Of a DNA stretch of 64,000 bases, positions 16,098-25,470 are shown piece after piece. The notes below the pieces were generated by a model that saw only the letters and a program-made list of their open reading frames with translations, was not told where the DNA came from and did no database searches. The position numbers were made by a program, and so were the translations under genes. The stretch's first letter is position 1. Each line of letters begins with the position of its first letter. Source of the DNA: Chryseobacterium sp. G0162 (GTDB lineage Bacteria; Bacteroidota; Bacteroidia; Flavobacteriales; Weeksellaceae); NCBI RefSeq assembly GCF_003815715.1, contig NZ_CP033922.1:4822001-4886000 (forward strand). The letters are read 5' to 3'.

Positions 16098-16910
16098 TCA
16101 GGAATCTGTACCATAAAATAAATAAGACATCTGAAGATTATCACCATAAAATTCTTTTGGGGTAAGCCCTGTAAATTCTTTAAAATCTTTGATAAAGTGA
16201 GCCTGGTCATAATATTCAGCGTCGTGAGCAAGTGCCGTAAGGTTAATATATTCCTTATGGAGAAGATGCTTGAGCGTTGACTGAAGTCTTATGGTTTTGG
16301 AAAGCTGTTTGGGACTCATACCAATTGCTGAAGAGAATCTGCGTTCCAATTGTCTGCGGTTGATATTGGTCTGCCGGGAGAGTTCATGTACAGAGATTTG
16401 CCCATTGACTTGCAACAGAATATCGACGGTTGATTGTACAATCTTGTCAATGGTTTCTGTGTTCAGTATTTCACTCAGGAAGATTTCTACCAGATCTATT
16501 TTCTCCTGTATGGTGTTGGATAGGAAAATCTTTTCTCCCAACTCAGTTCCGGCAGCTCCAAACAGGTCTTCTAGGGGAACTGCTTTATCATCCATTTCTT
16601 TGATGGGAATGGTGGCAAAAGGCAGAAAACCATTATGATGAAAACGGACAGAAAATATTCCGGTAATGCCTGTAGGTTCAATTCTTAAAGGTTCAGTAAG
16701 CTGCCCGAAAACACAGTATCTTGGCTGTACAACGGCTTTTCCATCAATATACTGTTTGTATAAGTCTCCATAATGGAAGATCATTTCCATGCAGCCATCA
16801 GGAACAATGGTTTGGGTTTGGGGAATGTCTTCTTTGGGACTGTCCAGCGTCCAGTAGCACTTGATGAGTGAAGCCAGTTCCGGATGGGGTTGGAATATCT
16901 GATAATCCAT
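16098..16910 (-). CDS. AraC-family regulator with DUF6597-like N-terminal domain
   Basis: This 270-residue protein has an N-terminal domain starting MDYQIFQPHPELASLIKCYW (the DUF6597-type sensor seen in many Bacteroidota AraC proteins). Its C-terminal AraC HTH runs from residue 165, with NGQISVHELSRQTNINRRQLERRF for helix 1 and YYDQAHFIKDFKEFTGLTP for helix 2. It probably activates a nearby gene in response to a small molecule. The DUF6265 gene immediately downstream is the best local candidate. Confidence 0.9.
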   Translation of the reverse strand: MDYQIFQPHPELASLIKCYWTLDSPKEDIPQTQTIVPDGCMEMIFHYGDLYKQYIDGKAVVQPRYCVFGQLTEPLRIEPTGITGIFSVRFHHNGFLPFATIPIKEMDDKAVPLEDLFGAAGTELGEKIFLSNTIQEKIDLVEIFLSEILNTETIDKIVQSTVDILLQVNGQISVHELSRQTNINRRQLERRFSSAIGMSPKQLSKTIRLQSTLKHLLHKEYINLTALAHDAEYYDQAHFIKDFKEFTGLTPKEFYGDNLQMSYLFYGTDS

Positions 16911-17346
16911 TGTATATAATGATTCTAATTGGCTAAAATTATTAAAAAAATAAAATCAATTCTAATAAACAATTGAAATGCAGTAGATTTTTCCCACGGA
17001 TTTCACGGATTACACAGATGGATATGGATAATTAGAAGCAAAGTTTTATAATGTAATTACGTATTTTTAAGGAGCTAAAGGTAGTCAAGTGAACTTATCT
17101 GGTGAAGATTATGGATAAGAGCCGGCTTTATCCAAGCGATTGAAAATCGATTAATTCTTTGCTTACTTAAAATAGGAATCAACCATAAACTTTGTGTTTT
17201 AAAAAATAAAATCTTAGTATTTTAAAGTTAACACAAAAGTTATCACTTAATAAATCATTGAAATACAGTGAGAAAAGCACTAGTCATGAAATAACCTTAT
17301 CTTTGAAAAGCCAATGTTTTCTGAGCATTAATCAATAGTATCATCG
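16911..17346. other. Intergenic region without a recognised gene
   Basis: This 436-bp AT-rich spacer between divergent genes carries the short repeat CCCACGGATTTCACGGATTA (from 16991) and fragments of the CACAAAAGTTATC type near 17230. No small ORF or RNA family stood out. The promoters of the AraC gene (left) and the YdcF gene (right) must lie here. Confidence 0.5.
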
Positions 17347-18129
17347 ATGAAATTTTTATTAGACCTTTTATTTCGTGTTTTACAGCTTTTTACAGAACCT
17401 TATTTTTTAGTATTTCTTGCAGTAGTCATTATCGCCCTGCTGAGAAGGAAGAATAAGAGTAAAAAATGGAGAATAGGAATTCTTATAACAACCGTATTGA
17501 TGATTATCTTTATAGGAAATGGGTTTCTGGGAAAACTAACTTCCGGATATCTGCAGGAAAGCTATCTCAATACACCTGATGTAAAAAATACAGTGGGTCA
17601 GATTCCTGTTATTGTTGTATTGGGTGGCGGTGTTGTAGATATTGACCATACAGAAAAATTACACACCATGTCTTATTCAAGAATGGTAACCGCTTATCAG
17701 CTGTATCATGAGTTTAAGAAAAATAATCAGCCTTGTAAAATAATAATTTCCGGAAAAGGAAGAGGAAAGAAAAGTGAGGCAGAACTTTTCAGTGAAAATT
17801 TTAAAAGGATGGGGGTAGAAGATGCTGATATTATTAAAGAAGATCAAAGCATGAACACCTATCAGAATGCAAAATTTTCGAATGAGATTTTGAAAAAGAT
17901 GGGAGCTTCAAACCTATATCTGGTGACTTCTGGTTTTCACATGAAAAGATCTGTTGCTTTATTTCAGACTTTTGGATTAAAACCTATTCCACAGTCATCA
18001 GATTTTATAGATACTGAAATCACTGTATTTCCTAACAGTTATAATGCTGCATTTACCTTTGTCATGCTTAAAGAGGTAGTGGGAATATGGCAGGTACAGT
18101 TGTATAACGGTTTAGGGATGAATAAATAG
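17347..18129 (+). CDS. YdcF/ElyC/SanA family (DUF218) protein
   Basis: This 260-residue inner-membrane protein has two N-terminal helices (residues 13-31 and 40-58), followed by a DUF218 domain: IPVIVVLGGGVVD, YHEFKKNNQPCKIIISGKGRG, then the nucleotide-binding-like EDQSMNTYQNAKFS and VTSGFHMKRSVALF. Family members ElyC and SanA act in envelope and lipid-carrier homeostasis in enterobacteria, but the biochemical function is unsettled. It stands alone, upstream of the tandem repeat array. Confidence 0.87.
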   Translation: MKFLLDLLFRVLQLFTEPYFLVFLAVVIIALLRRKNKSKKWRIGILITTVLMIIFIGNGFLGKLTSGYLQESYLNTPDVKNTVGQIPVIVVLGGGVVDIDHTEKLHTMSYSRMVTAYQLYHEFKKNNQPCKIIISGKGRGKKSEAELFSENFKRMGVEDADIIKEDQSMNTYQNAKFSNEILKKMGASNLYLVTSGFHMKRSVALFQTFGLKPIPQSSDFIDTEITVFPNSYNAAFTFVMLKEVVGIWQVQLYNGLGMNK

Positions 18130-18201
18130 TATTCTATTAAAGGATAAGGAATTAATTTGGGATTATGTAATAATCTGAAGAAATATATCTTCAATTTTTT
18201 T

Positions 18202-19093
18202 AATGTAAAGAAAATTGATTGAACCGTTTTATTTTAAGTGAGCAAAGGGAGCGACTTTGTCGTTGAAGAAACTGTATGGCTACGCGTTCGCTTAGAAAGA
18301 ATCAATGAAATTGATTCCACTTTTACTTCCTTAAAAATACCCAAGAAGTATGATAAAACTTTGCGTTAAAAATTAAATTAATCCAATAAATAAAATTCTG
18401 TTTATCAGTTTATTAATGACTATGATAAAATGCTATTTTTTTTAACGCAAAGAAAATTGATTGAACCGTTTTATTTTAAGTGAGCAAAGGAGCGACTTCG
18501 TCGTTGAAGAAGCTGTATGGCTATGCGTTCGCTTAGAAAGAATCAATGAAATTGATTTCATCTTTGCTTCCTTAAAAATACCCAAGAGTCATCATAAAAC
18601 TTTGCGTTAGAAATTAAATTAATTCAATAAATAAAATTCTGTTTATCAGTTTATTAATGACTATGATAAAATGCTGTTTTTTAACGCAAAGAAAATTTAT
18701 TGAACCGGTTTATTTTTAAGGATGCTAAGAATTGCGATAAATCGCTGATGAAGTTGTATGGTTATGCGCTCGCTTAGAAAGAATCAATGAAATTGATTTC
18801 ATCTTTGCTTCCTTAAAAATACCCAAGAGTCATCATAAAACTTTGCGTTAGAAATTAAATTAATTCAATAAATAAAATTCTGTTTATCAGTTTATTAATG
18901 ACTATGATAAAATTCTGTTTTTTTTTAACGCAAAGAAAATTGATTGAACCGGTTTATTTTTAAGGATGCTAAGAATTGCGATAAATCGCTGATGAAGCTG
19001 TATGGCTATGCGTTCGCTTAGAAAGGATCAATGAAATTGATTCCACTTTTGCTTCCTTAAAGATACCCAAGAAGAATGATAAAACTTTGCGTT
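18202..19093. repeat. Tandem array of four MITE-like elements
   Basis: Four units of about 165 bp occur at 18202-18367, 18444-18608, 18683-18849 and 18927-19093, separated by roughly 75-bp AT-rich spacers that are also repeated. Units 2-4 start AACGCAAAG, unit 1 has AATGTAAAG, and all end CTTTGCGTT. Each contains a GTTCGCTTAGAAAGAATC-like core (unit 3 has GCTCGCTT) and a hairpin ATCAATGAAATTGAT. Units 1 and 2 share TGAGCAAAGG...GACTT, while units 3 and 4 share GGATGCTAAGAATTGCGATA. There is no coding capacity. Confidence 0.92.
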
Positions 19094-19212
19094 AAAATTA
19101 AACTAATGCGATAAATGAAATTCTATTTCTCGATTTATAATACAGAGAACCGGACTCTTGAGTTAGCTTAAGTGTCCGTTTGCTTTAAAATGTTAAACAG
19201 TTTTAATAAGTT

Positions 19213-19262
19213 TTGGCTAAAGCCAAATTGATTGTATTTTTTTATCGGATAGGCTAAAGCCC
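19213..19262. repeat. GGCTAAAGCC-type repeat pair
   Basis: TTGGCTAAAGCCAAA (19213-19227) is followed by TAGGCTAAAGCCC (about 19250-19262), a short motif that occurs in intergenic DNA of this genus. Nothing else was recognised between the tandem array and the gene at 19497. Confidence 0.5.
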
Positions 19263-19496
19263 ATCTCTATTGAATTTACTTACATGCGGTATTTTAAATT
19301 ATCATCTTGTTTTCTCCAACGAAATCAGTATGTTTTTTCTATAAAATCTTTCAAAAACCACAGAAAAGCCCTGAAATACAAAAAAGTGATAAGAAGCCCA
19401 AATAAGCCGTATTTTCAATCCAGTACCTATGCTATCTGAGTGAAATTACAGGCGATTTATGGGCAAATTTCATTTTAGGCTAAAATGTTAGAGTTT

Positions 19497-19892
19497 TTAC
19501 ATTTTGAAGACATTAAATTTATGACCATCAGGATCTGCAAAGACAAAACCATAATAATTGTTTCCAAAACCTTCAGGTTTTGAGACTAAGGTTCCGCCAG
19601 CTTTTTCAACTTCTTCAGCCCATTGGTCTACCTGTTCATTAGTTTCTGCAGACACGGTAAATATGATTTCATTAGAGGTTTGGGAATCACCAAATGTTAC
19701 CTGTTTTACATTAGTTTCTAATATATTTTTCAGAAAGAAATGAATAATAAAATCGTTTTCTCCGAAAAAGAAGCTTACTAACTCATCAGAAGTATGGGGA
19801 TTATTGGGTTTACATCCTATTGCTTCATAAAATTTTTGAGTACGTTCCAAGTTGGCAACCGCCAGATTGGCCCAGATCATTTTAGGTTTCAT
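19497..19892 (-). CDS. VOC superfamily (glyoxalase-like) protein
   Basis: This 131-residue protein has the paired beta-alpha-beta-beta-beta modules of the vicinal oxygen chelate fold. It begins KMIWANLAVANLERTQKFYE and contains FFFGENDFIIHFFLK, and the second module ends in NYYGFVFADPDGHKFNVF. This is the subgroup annotated as glyoxalase/bleomycin-resistance-like; the real substrate is unknown. It is a single gene, divergent from the SUKH-like gene. Confidence 0.88.
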   Translation of the reverse strand: MKPKMIWANLAVANLERTQKFYEAIGCKPNNPHTSDELVSFFFGENDFIIHFFLKNILETNVKQVTFGDSQTSNEIIFTVSAETNEQVDQWAEEVEKAGGTLVSKPEGFGNNYYGFVFADPDGHKFNVFKM

Positions 19893-19991
19893 AATATTCT
19901 ATTTTTGGTTAGGATAAAATTACTGCCTTTTACCCAGACAGAGCTTGTCATGTGGCAAGATTTTGTATTTTTAATGGACAGAAAGAAATCA

Positions 19992-20543
19992 ATGGAAAAG
20001 ATACTTGAGACATTAGATTTACATATTAAGAAATTAAGACCGGAATTTTATAATCATTTAAAGGCACCATTGGCTGAAAAGGATATTCAAAGGCTTGAAA
20101 AACAATATGGTATCCGGATTCCTGAAGATCTGAGAGCGCTTTATAGGTGGAAAAACGGGCAGGCAAGTGATTGTTATGATTCTTTTGTGAATAATTCTAT
20201 GTTGATTCCTTTGGAAGAGGCTTTGGACATTGCTCAGGAAATGACTTCGATGATAGGGACAGATTTTGAGATTGAAAACTTGTGGAATGAAAACTGGCTT
20301 CCCATTTTCCATAATGGTGGCGGAGATTATATCTGTTATGATTTAAAAGGGATTTTTACCGGAAATAAAGGTCAAATTCTTGAATTCTGGAATAGAGATA
20401 ATGACAGAAACGTCATTGCTGACAATCTTGAAGACTTTTTGAATCAGTTAAATCAATATTACGAAAATCATTCATGTGAATTTGATGAATTCTTTACTGT
20501 TGAGAGCAGAAAAGGCTTTCCTAAGAGGTTTATGGTTGGGTAA
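19992..20543 (+). CDS. SMI1/KNR4 (SUKH-1) family protein, putative immunity protein
   Basis: The 183-residue product shows SUKH-1 hallmarks: LAEKDIQRLEKQYGIRIPEDLRALYRW near the N-terminus, NGQASD, NSMLIPLEEAL, NENWLPIFHNGGGDYICYDL, and a closing helix DNLEDFLNQLNQY. SUKH proteins often neutralise polymorphic or contact-dependent toxins. No toxin gene is adjacent. The frame is open from 19794; I chose the ATG at 19992 because it precedes the first conserved helix, with ATG 19974 as an alternative. Two unknown acidic proteins follow, possibly forming an immunity-like island. Confidence 0.82.
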   Translation: MEKILETLDLHIKKLRPEFYNHLKAPLAEKDIQRLEKQYGIRIPEDLRALYRWKNGQASDCYDSFVNNSMLIPLEEALDIAQEMTSMIGTDFEIENLWNENWLPIFHNGGGDYICYDLKGIFTGNKGQILEFWNRDNDRNVIADNLEDFLNQLNQYYENHSCEFDEFFTVESRKGFPKRFMVG

Positions 20544-20553
20544 TTTAACATAA

Positions 20554-20561
20554 TATATTTG
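20554..20561 (+). promoter_or_regulatory. -7 box (TATATTTG) before the gene at 20576
   Basis: A perfect TAnnTTTG lies 14 bp before the start codon. A TTG at 20536 is 15 bp upstream, which is closer than the usual 19-20 bp, so the promoter is only tentative. Confidence 0.35.
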
Positions 20562-20575
20562 AAGATAACTGAATA

Positions 20576-21115
20576 ATGAAGTTAAGAGATGAAATAGAAC
20601 CGGATTTTGAAACAGCGGAAAAACGATATCCTGAAGTTTTAAAACTTATTTTGGAATATACAGACTATTGTGATGAACATGGAGACGAAGACAATAAAGA
20701 ATATAAAAAACTGGAGGATAAGCTTCATTCCATGACTGGAAAAGAAATGTCCTGGTTTAATCTTTGGGAATGGTGGGAAGGCGATGGAGCAGAGCATCTA
20801 TCTTTTGATATCAGCTTACCAGATCCTCAAATAGTCACAGATATTACTAAGGATGAGCTTACCGAAATCATAAGAAGAATGAAGACTTTTGAAGTTCCTG
20901 ACCCAGATGATTTGTCTTTTAAAGGGATGTTTTATCATTATATATGTTTTGGAAGCAGTTATTTTCCTGATTTTTTAAAATTGAATTTCAATAGATATGA
21001 TATTAAATTATTTCAGTCTCACAAAGATAAAAACGGTAATTACTATGAGTATAACCAGGAAGAAATAACAGATACATTGTGGAATGGAGGTCTGAATAAC
21101 CCTATGAAAAAATAA
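20576..21115 (+). CDS. Acidic hypothetical protein
   Basis: This 179-residue acidic soluble protein begins MKLRDEIEPDFETAEKRYP and contains WFNLWEWWEGDGAEHLSFDI, ITKDELTEIIRRMKTFEVPD and a Tyr/Phe-rich C-terminus. I cannot assign a family. It lies 32 bp after the SUKH-like gene and 3 bp before another acidic gene, and all three are on one strand. High acidity and aromatic content are typical of immunity proteins, which is an inference from context only. Confidence 0.65.
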   Translation: MKLRDEIEPDFETAEKRYPEVLKLILEYTDYCDEHGDEDNKEYKKLEDKLHSMTGKEMSWFNLWEWWEGDGAEHLSFDISLPDPQIVTDITKDELTEIIRRMKTFEVPDPDDLSFKGMFYHYICFGSSYFPDFLKLNFNRYDIKLFQSHKDKNGNYYEYNQEEITDTLWNGGLNNPMKK

Positions 21116-21118
21116 AAA

Positions 21119-21712
21119 ATGAACAATACTATCATTAATAAAATCAAAGCTTTAGGTGGAAATACAGATGCTGTACATGCAGATCAAAGCTTTATAGAGA
21201 ATTGGAAACAGATTAAATTTCCTCACTATTTGTATGATAAAGACTGGGATGTTTATGGGATTGACCAGTTTTATGAAGAGAATAAGGAATTCTATCAGAA
21301 TCAACAGGACAAATTCTATGAGAATCTGATGTCGCATTATTTTTCAGCGCATGACTCAGCGTATGGACAATATTTTGTGAAAGATTGGATGTTTACTCCT
21401 TTTAAAGAAGGCTCAGAAGACCAGGAAGAATTTGAGGATTTGATTGATGAAAACTATGTACAGGAGGTTGTGGGGATTTCTAAACCTGAATTTTTCTGTA
21501 TTCTCTATTCCTACGGATATCCGGATCATTATTTCATCTGTACGAAAGATCCTGATCAGTCTAATCCAACCGTTTACAGCACAGATCATGAGGTCTATTT
21601 TGATGAGCTTGATAATAAAGGTAAGCTTAAAGAATTTCTGGATCGGTTTATGACGAAAGATGAGTTCCTTGAAGTAGTTAAGGGATATTTGGCAGAGAAG
21701 TTTGGGGGATAG
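21119..21712 (+). CDS. Acidic hypothetical protein, possibly SUKH-like
   Basis: The 197-residue product starts MNNTIINKIKALGGNTDAVH. Its C-terminal half (VVGISKPEFFCILYSYGYP, DHYFICTKDPDQSNPTVYST, LKEFLDRFMTKDEFLEVVK) has the strand-strand-helix order of SUKH proteins but not their clear N-terminal signature, so the relationship is tentative. It starts 3 bp after the previous stop, so translation is probably coupled. The sequence after its stop (21713-21891) has a GGCTGGAAGCTAG-type intergenic repeat. Confidence 0.62.
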   Translation: MNNTIINKIKALGGNTDAVHADQSFIENWKQIKFPHYLYDKDWDVYGIDQFYEENKEFYQNQQDKFYENLMSHYFSAHDSAYGQYFVKDWMFTPFKEGSEDQEEFEDLIDENYVQEVVGISKPEFFCILYSYGYPDHYFICTKDPDQSNPTVYSTDHEVYFDELDNKGKLKEFLDRFMTKDEFLEVVKGYLAEKFGG

Positions 21713-21891
21713 AGATTTTGGCTGGAAGCTAGATGTAGGAAGAGGGAAGTTCTTGAAGTGTTGTGAGGACAATTTTCTCTTTTTTAACCTATTTTACAGT
21801 AGTTTTGCAGATTATCAGCAGTATCCGATTAAAAGTAACTACCATCTTCCAACCTGATAACTTAACATAATATATTAAAAACTTACTGCCT

Positions 21892-23253
21892 ATGTTTCGC
21901 AAAATCCTTTACTCATTCGTTATTTTGCCCTGTATTGCTTTGGCGCAGACTGCTGAGATGACCCCAAAGCAGGTGAGGGAAGATGTGGGTTTTATGATTA
22001 AAAGTATTGATGAAGTAAGTGTAGATCCTTACAGCGGAATTTCCAGGAAAAAATTCATTTTTGAGATGCAGAAGACTGAAAAGGATATTTTAAAACAGAA
22101 AAAAAGAAGCATCGTTGATTTTTATAAAGCATTTCAGCCTGTGATGGTGATGCTCGAAGATGGTCATACGGAACTGAATATTTCAGATTATATAAGCAAA
22201 ACAGATTACTTTATTTTTCCATTTTCGGTGAGAGTTTCGGAAGATGGTGTTTTTGTAAAGTCCATTAAATCAAGTTATCATGAAGCTTTTACAGAGGATT
22301 TAAAAGGGCTGGAAATCACTGATATAAATAGCATAAATTCAACAAAAATTTTAGAGTTATTGCAGCACTATACCAGTGGTGAAAGCAAAAAAAGCAGATT
22401 AGAACTAAGTGAATATTTTTTCAATAACTATTATAATTTGTTCTTTACCAAGGGAAATATATTGGAAATAACCTTTGATCAGGGGCAAAAATTAGAGATT
22501 CCTTTAATAAGAAAATCAGAGAAGAAATCCATAACTTCCCGTAATATAGTTACTAAAAGTTACTATTATGAGGTTACAAAGGAGAAAAACTACGCAGTTT
22601 TTACTTTCAGACAGTTTGCTGATATAGAGAAATTCAGACCTTTTTTAGCGCAAATGTTTTTAGAATTAAAGGCTGAAGGCATTCAGAATCTTATCATTGA
22701 CATCAGGGACAATGGCGGCGGAAATTCTGAGCTTGGTGATGATCTTTTAAAATATTTGGTATCCAAGCCATTTTCACAGTATGAAAAAACGCTTGTTAAA
22801 TACAGTGATATCCGTAAAGAATATTTGAGGAAATCCTCAGGAATCGATTCTACGGAATTAAAAAATTATTTACAGGGAATATCCGGAACTGTAGGTGTTA
22901 TAGATCACTCGAAAAATATAATTGAGCCTAAGGATAAGAATGAACGCTTTACAGGAAATGTTTATCTGCTGACAAGCGGCCAGACTTTTTCATCTGCAGC
23001 AGATTTTGCCAACGCATTCAAATTTTATAAAGCCGGGAAAATTATAGGATCAGAAACCGGGGGATTTATAATTTCGCCTGGAGAAGTTGTAAATAGACAG
23101 TTGCCCAATTCAAAACTGTTTCTGAACATATCATCTACAATAGATTTTAATATTGGAGCCACAGAGCATGACAGACATGGTGTAATGCCTGATATACAGA
23201 TTGAAGCAGGAAAAGCTTTGGATTATACGGTAGAAAGGCTTATAAAGCAATAA
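21892..23253 (+). CDS. S41-family (C-terminal processing) peptidase
   Basis: The 453-residue protein has a signal peptide (MFRKILYSFVILPCIALAQ), an N-terminal helical region, and the S41 core. That core comprises IQNLIIDIRDNGGGNSELGD, NVYLLTSGQTFSSAADFANAF with the catalytic serine expected at S367 or S368, and GKIIGSETGGFIISPGE. The PDZ segment typical of CtpA is weak or missing, as in many Bacteroidota S41 proteins. It is periplasmic or surface exposed and probably cleaves peptides. The substrate is unknown. Confidence 0.87.
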   Translation: MFRKILYSFVILPCIALAQTAEMTPKQVREDVGFMIKSIDEVSVDPYSGISRKKFIFEMQKTEKDILKQKKRSIVDFYKAFQPVMVMLEDGHTELNISDYISKTDYFIFPFSVRVSEDGVFVKSIKSSYHEAFTEDLKGLEITDINSINSTKILELLQHYTSGESKKSRLELSEYFFNNYYNLFFTKGNILEITFDQGQKLEIPLIRKSEKKSITSRNIVTKSYYYEVTKEKNYAVFTFRQFADIEKFRPFLAQMFLELKAEGIQNLIIDIRDNGGGNSELGDDLLKYLVSKPFSQYEKTLVKYSDIRKEYLRKSSGIDSTELKNYLQGISGTVGVIDHSKNIIEPKDKNERFTGNVYLLTSGQTFSSAADFANAFKFYKAGKIIGSETGGFIISPGEVVNRQLPNSKLFLNISSTIDFNIGATEHDRHGVMPDIQIEAGKALDYTVERLIKQ

Positions 23254-23446
23254 ATGAAGTTATTATGTACTCTTTTTCTGTAATAATATATTTTTCCTAT
23301 AATTTATATTATGTTAAATAGAATATTTTACGGACTTTTCATCTCAAATGAAACTTCTCTTTCTCAAAGCTTTAAAGCTTTCATTATTAAAATATTAAAC
23401 AATGTTTCTATTCTAAAAAATATTTAGTCCAGTTTTTTACAATGTA

Positions 23447-24514
23447 TTATACATCTTCTTGAGTATTCAATTTTTGTTGAATATATTCTGAAGGAGTAAT
23501 TCCTTCAAATTGCTTAAAAACTCTGTTAAAGGTTGACTGATTAGAAAACCCTGCTTCCGTATACACGTACATTAAGGTCGATTTTTGGAAATCTGTTTGG
23601 GAAAATAGCTTTTTCACATAATTAATTCTATACATGTTCAGGAACGTATTAAAATTTGTGTACCCTTTATAACGAATAGCTTTAGAAATGTATGCGCTAT
23701 TAACGTCTAATGAGACACTTACTTTTGAAAGGTTCAATTTAACATCCTTAAAAAGCATTTGTTGAGTCATGATAACCTCAATCTTATCAAATACATTTTT
23801 CATAATTTCAGTATCTATTTGATCTGAGGGGCTTTTCGATGTTCTTTTAATTTGATTTTTATGTTCTTTAATGATCTCTTTTTGAGATTCTATAAAATCA
23901 AATTGCTGTTGAAACATTTCCTGTTTTCTTATTTTGCCTTTGTAATAAATAAGTAAAGCTATAACTAGGATGTTTGAAATGAATAAAAAAGTATCACTAA
24001 ACATAATTTCTTTTTGAGTATGCTTAAAAAAACTGAATCCAATACCGCCCAATATTGATGGATTGTACGCAACAACGATAGCAATGACGATGGTGATTAA
24101 GGCATAGACTATATACATAATCATTGCTTTTTTTGAAAAAAATATATGGGCTCCCAAAGGAATGGGTAATAGCCAGAAAAAAGTTGCTATAGAATCATTC
24201 CAAAAAGCCGCCATTACAAAAATATTATAGATGGGCGCAAGGATCATGTAGGTATTGACAATTAGATTTTGAGAATATCTTTTTCGTGAAAAAAAATAAG
24301 TAATGCTTAAAAATAGTATTCCACAAATCAGATAATGGAAAATCATTTTGTCCTGGATGTGAAACTTGTAAATTGCTGTAAAAGAGATTAGTATAAAAAT
24401 CATGAGAACTAAATATCTGTCCATTAGTTCAAATTTCAACCTTGTTACAGGGTCATTTTTTACAGTCAAAGCCATCATATGTGTAAATAGATCATTGTAT
24501 TTAGATAATTTCAT
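23447..24514 (-). CDS. Membrane-anchored AraC-type regulator
   Basis: This 355-residue protein has about six or seven transmembrane helices in residues 30-210 (for example YLVLMIFILISFTAIYKF, IMYIVYALITIVIAIVVAY). A linker follows, then an AraC HTH domain (LSKVSVSLDVNSAYISKAIR ... VYTEAGFSNQSTFNRVFKQF, ending GITPSEYIQQKL). It may sense a membrane or external signal and act on DNA directly. It lies downstream of the ester-catabolism cluster on the same strand and is a plausible regulator of it, though 185 bp of intergenic DNA separates them. Confidence 0.87.
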   Translation of the reverse strand: MKLSKYNDLFTHMMALTVKNDPVTRLKFELMDRYLVLMIFILISFTAIYKFHIQDKMIFHYLICGILFLSITYFFSRKRYSQNLIVNTYMILAPIYNIFVMAAFWNDSIATFFWLLPIPLGAHIFFSKKAMIMYIVYALITIVIAIVVAYNPSILGGIGFSFFKHTQKEIMFSDTFLFISNILVIALLIYYKGKIRKQEMFQQQFDFIESQKEIIKEHKNQIKRTSKSPSDQIDTEIMKNVFDKIEVIMTQQMLFKDVKLNLSKVSVSLDVNSAYISKAIRYKGYTNFNTFLNMYRINYVKKLFSQTDFQKSTLMYVYTEAGFSNQSTFNRVFKQFEGITPSEYIQQKLNTQEDV

Positions 24515-24699
24515 GCCAAAATATGCATGCTTTATAAATTTACATTTGCATCATTGAGCTAAGAGTAAGGTATACACCCACTTTATTAGGTGAAGAAAAA
24601 TTTTCTTGAATTGAAACAGGTAATTATTAACAGTATGTAGCCTCTACTCCATCCTACTCTATCAAATCCGACTTCTTTAGAAGATCATCATTGCTGGTA

Positions 24700-25470
24700 T
24701 TATTGGGCACTCCATCCTCCATCTAACACAAAATGGGCACCGGATATGGAAGCTGCATTTTCTGCGGCTAAAAACAGTGCCATTTCAGCAATTTTTTCCA
24801 CCGGAATGAATGATTTTACAGCTTGCTTTTGTAACATTATTTTTTCTATGACTTCATGTTCGCTCATGTGGTGTGCCTGGGCCTGATCAGCAATTTGTCC
24901 TTCCACAAGAGGCGTTTTTACATAGCCAGGACAGATGGCATTAGAGGTAACATTGTATGAAGCTCCTTCTAATGCAAGAACTTTGGTAAGTCCTATTACT
25001 CCGTGCTTTGCCATAACATAAGCTGATTTGTATTCAGAGGCACGTATTCCGTGTACTGAAGAGATATTAATTATTCTTCCGAATCTTTGGTGTTTCATCT
25101 TCGCAAAAACGGCTCTTGAGGCGTAGAAGGCAGCATTCATATTAAGTGCAATAATCTGCTGGTATTTTTCGACAGGAAAATCCTCAATAGGAGAAACATA
25201 TTGAATTCCAGCATTATTCACAAGAACGTCAATACTTCCTAAGGTTTCATAACTATAATCAATAAGTTGCTGAACTCCTTCCGGTGTTATTAGATTTGAA
25301 TGAATAAATCCTGTTTTTATGGAATACTGATCCGCATAACTTGCAGCAATTTCAGCTCCATTACGCTCTAAACCATTAAAAATCACATGATCTCCATTTT
25401 TAGCAAAAGCTTCTGCTACTCCTAATCCAATTCCGCTGGTACTACCAGTAATAACTACATTCTTAGCCAT
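24700..25470 (-). CDS. SDR-family 3-hydroxybutyrate dehydrogenase-like enzyme
   Basis: This 256-residue short-chain dehydrogenase has TGSTSGIG (residues 9-16) for NAD binding, NNAG (85-88), and the catalytic Y151 and K155 in SAYVMAKHG. The features ICPGYVKTPLVEGQI and QKQAVKSFIPVEKIAEMALF match D-3-hydroxybutyrate dehydrogenases, which interconvert 3-hydroxybutyrate and acetoacetate. The start overlaps the end of the hydrolase gene by 8 bp, so the two are translationally coupled. It is the last enzyme gene of the cluster. Assignment to this exact substrate is good but not certain. Confidence 0.85.
   Translation of the reverse strand: MAKNVVITGSTSGIGLGVAEAFAKNGDHVIFNGLERNGAEIAASYADQYSIKTGFIHSNLITPEGVQQLIDYSYETLGSIDVLVNNAGIQYVSPIEDFPVEKYQQIIALNMNAAFYASRAVFAKMKHQRFGRIINISSVHGIRASEYKSAYVMAKHGVIGLTKVLALEGASYNVTSNAICPGYVKTPLVEGQIADQAQAHHMSEHEVIEKIMLQKQAVKSFIPVEKIAEMALFLAAENAASISGAHFVLDGGWSAQ

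Noticed and set aside
18202..19093. CRISPR array
   Set aside because: Repeats are about 165 bp with spacers that are themselves repeated; there are no 25-40 bp direct repeats with unique spacers and no cas genes.
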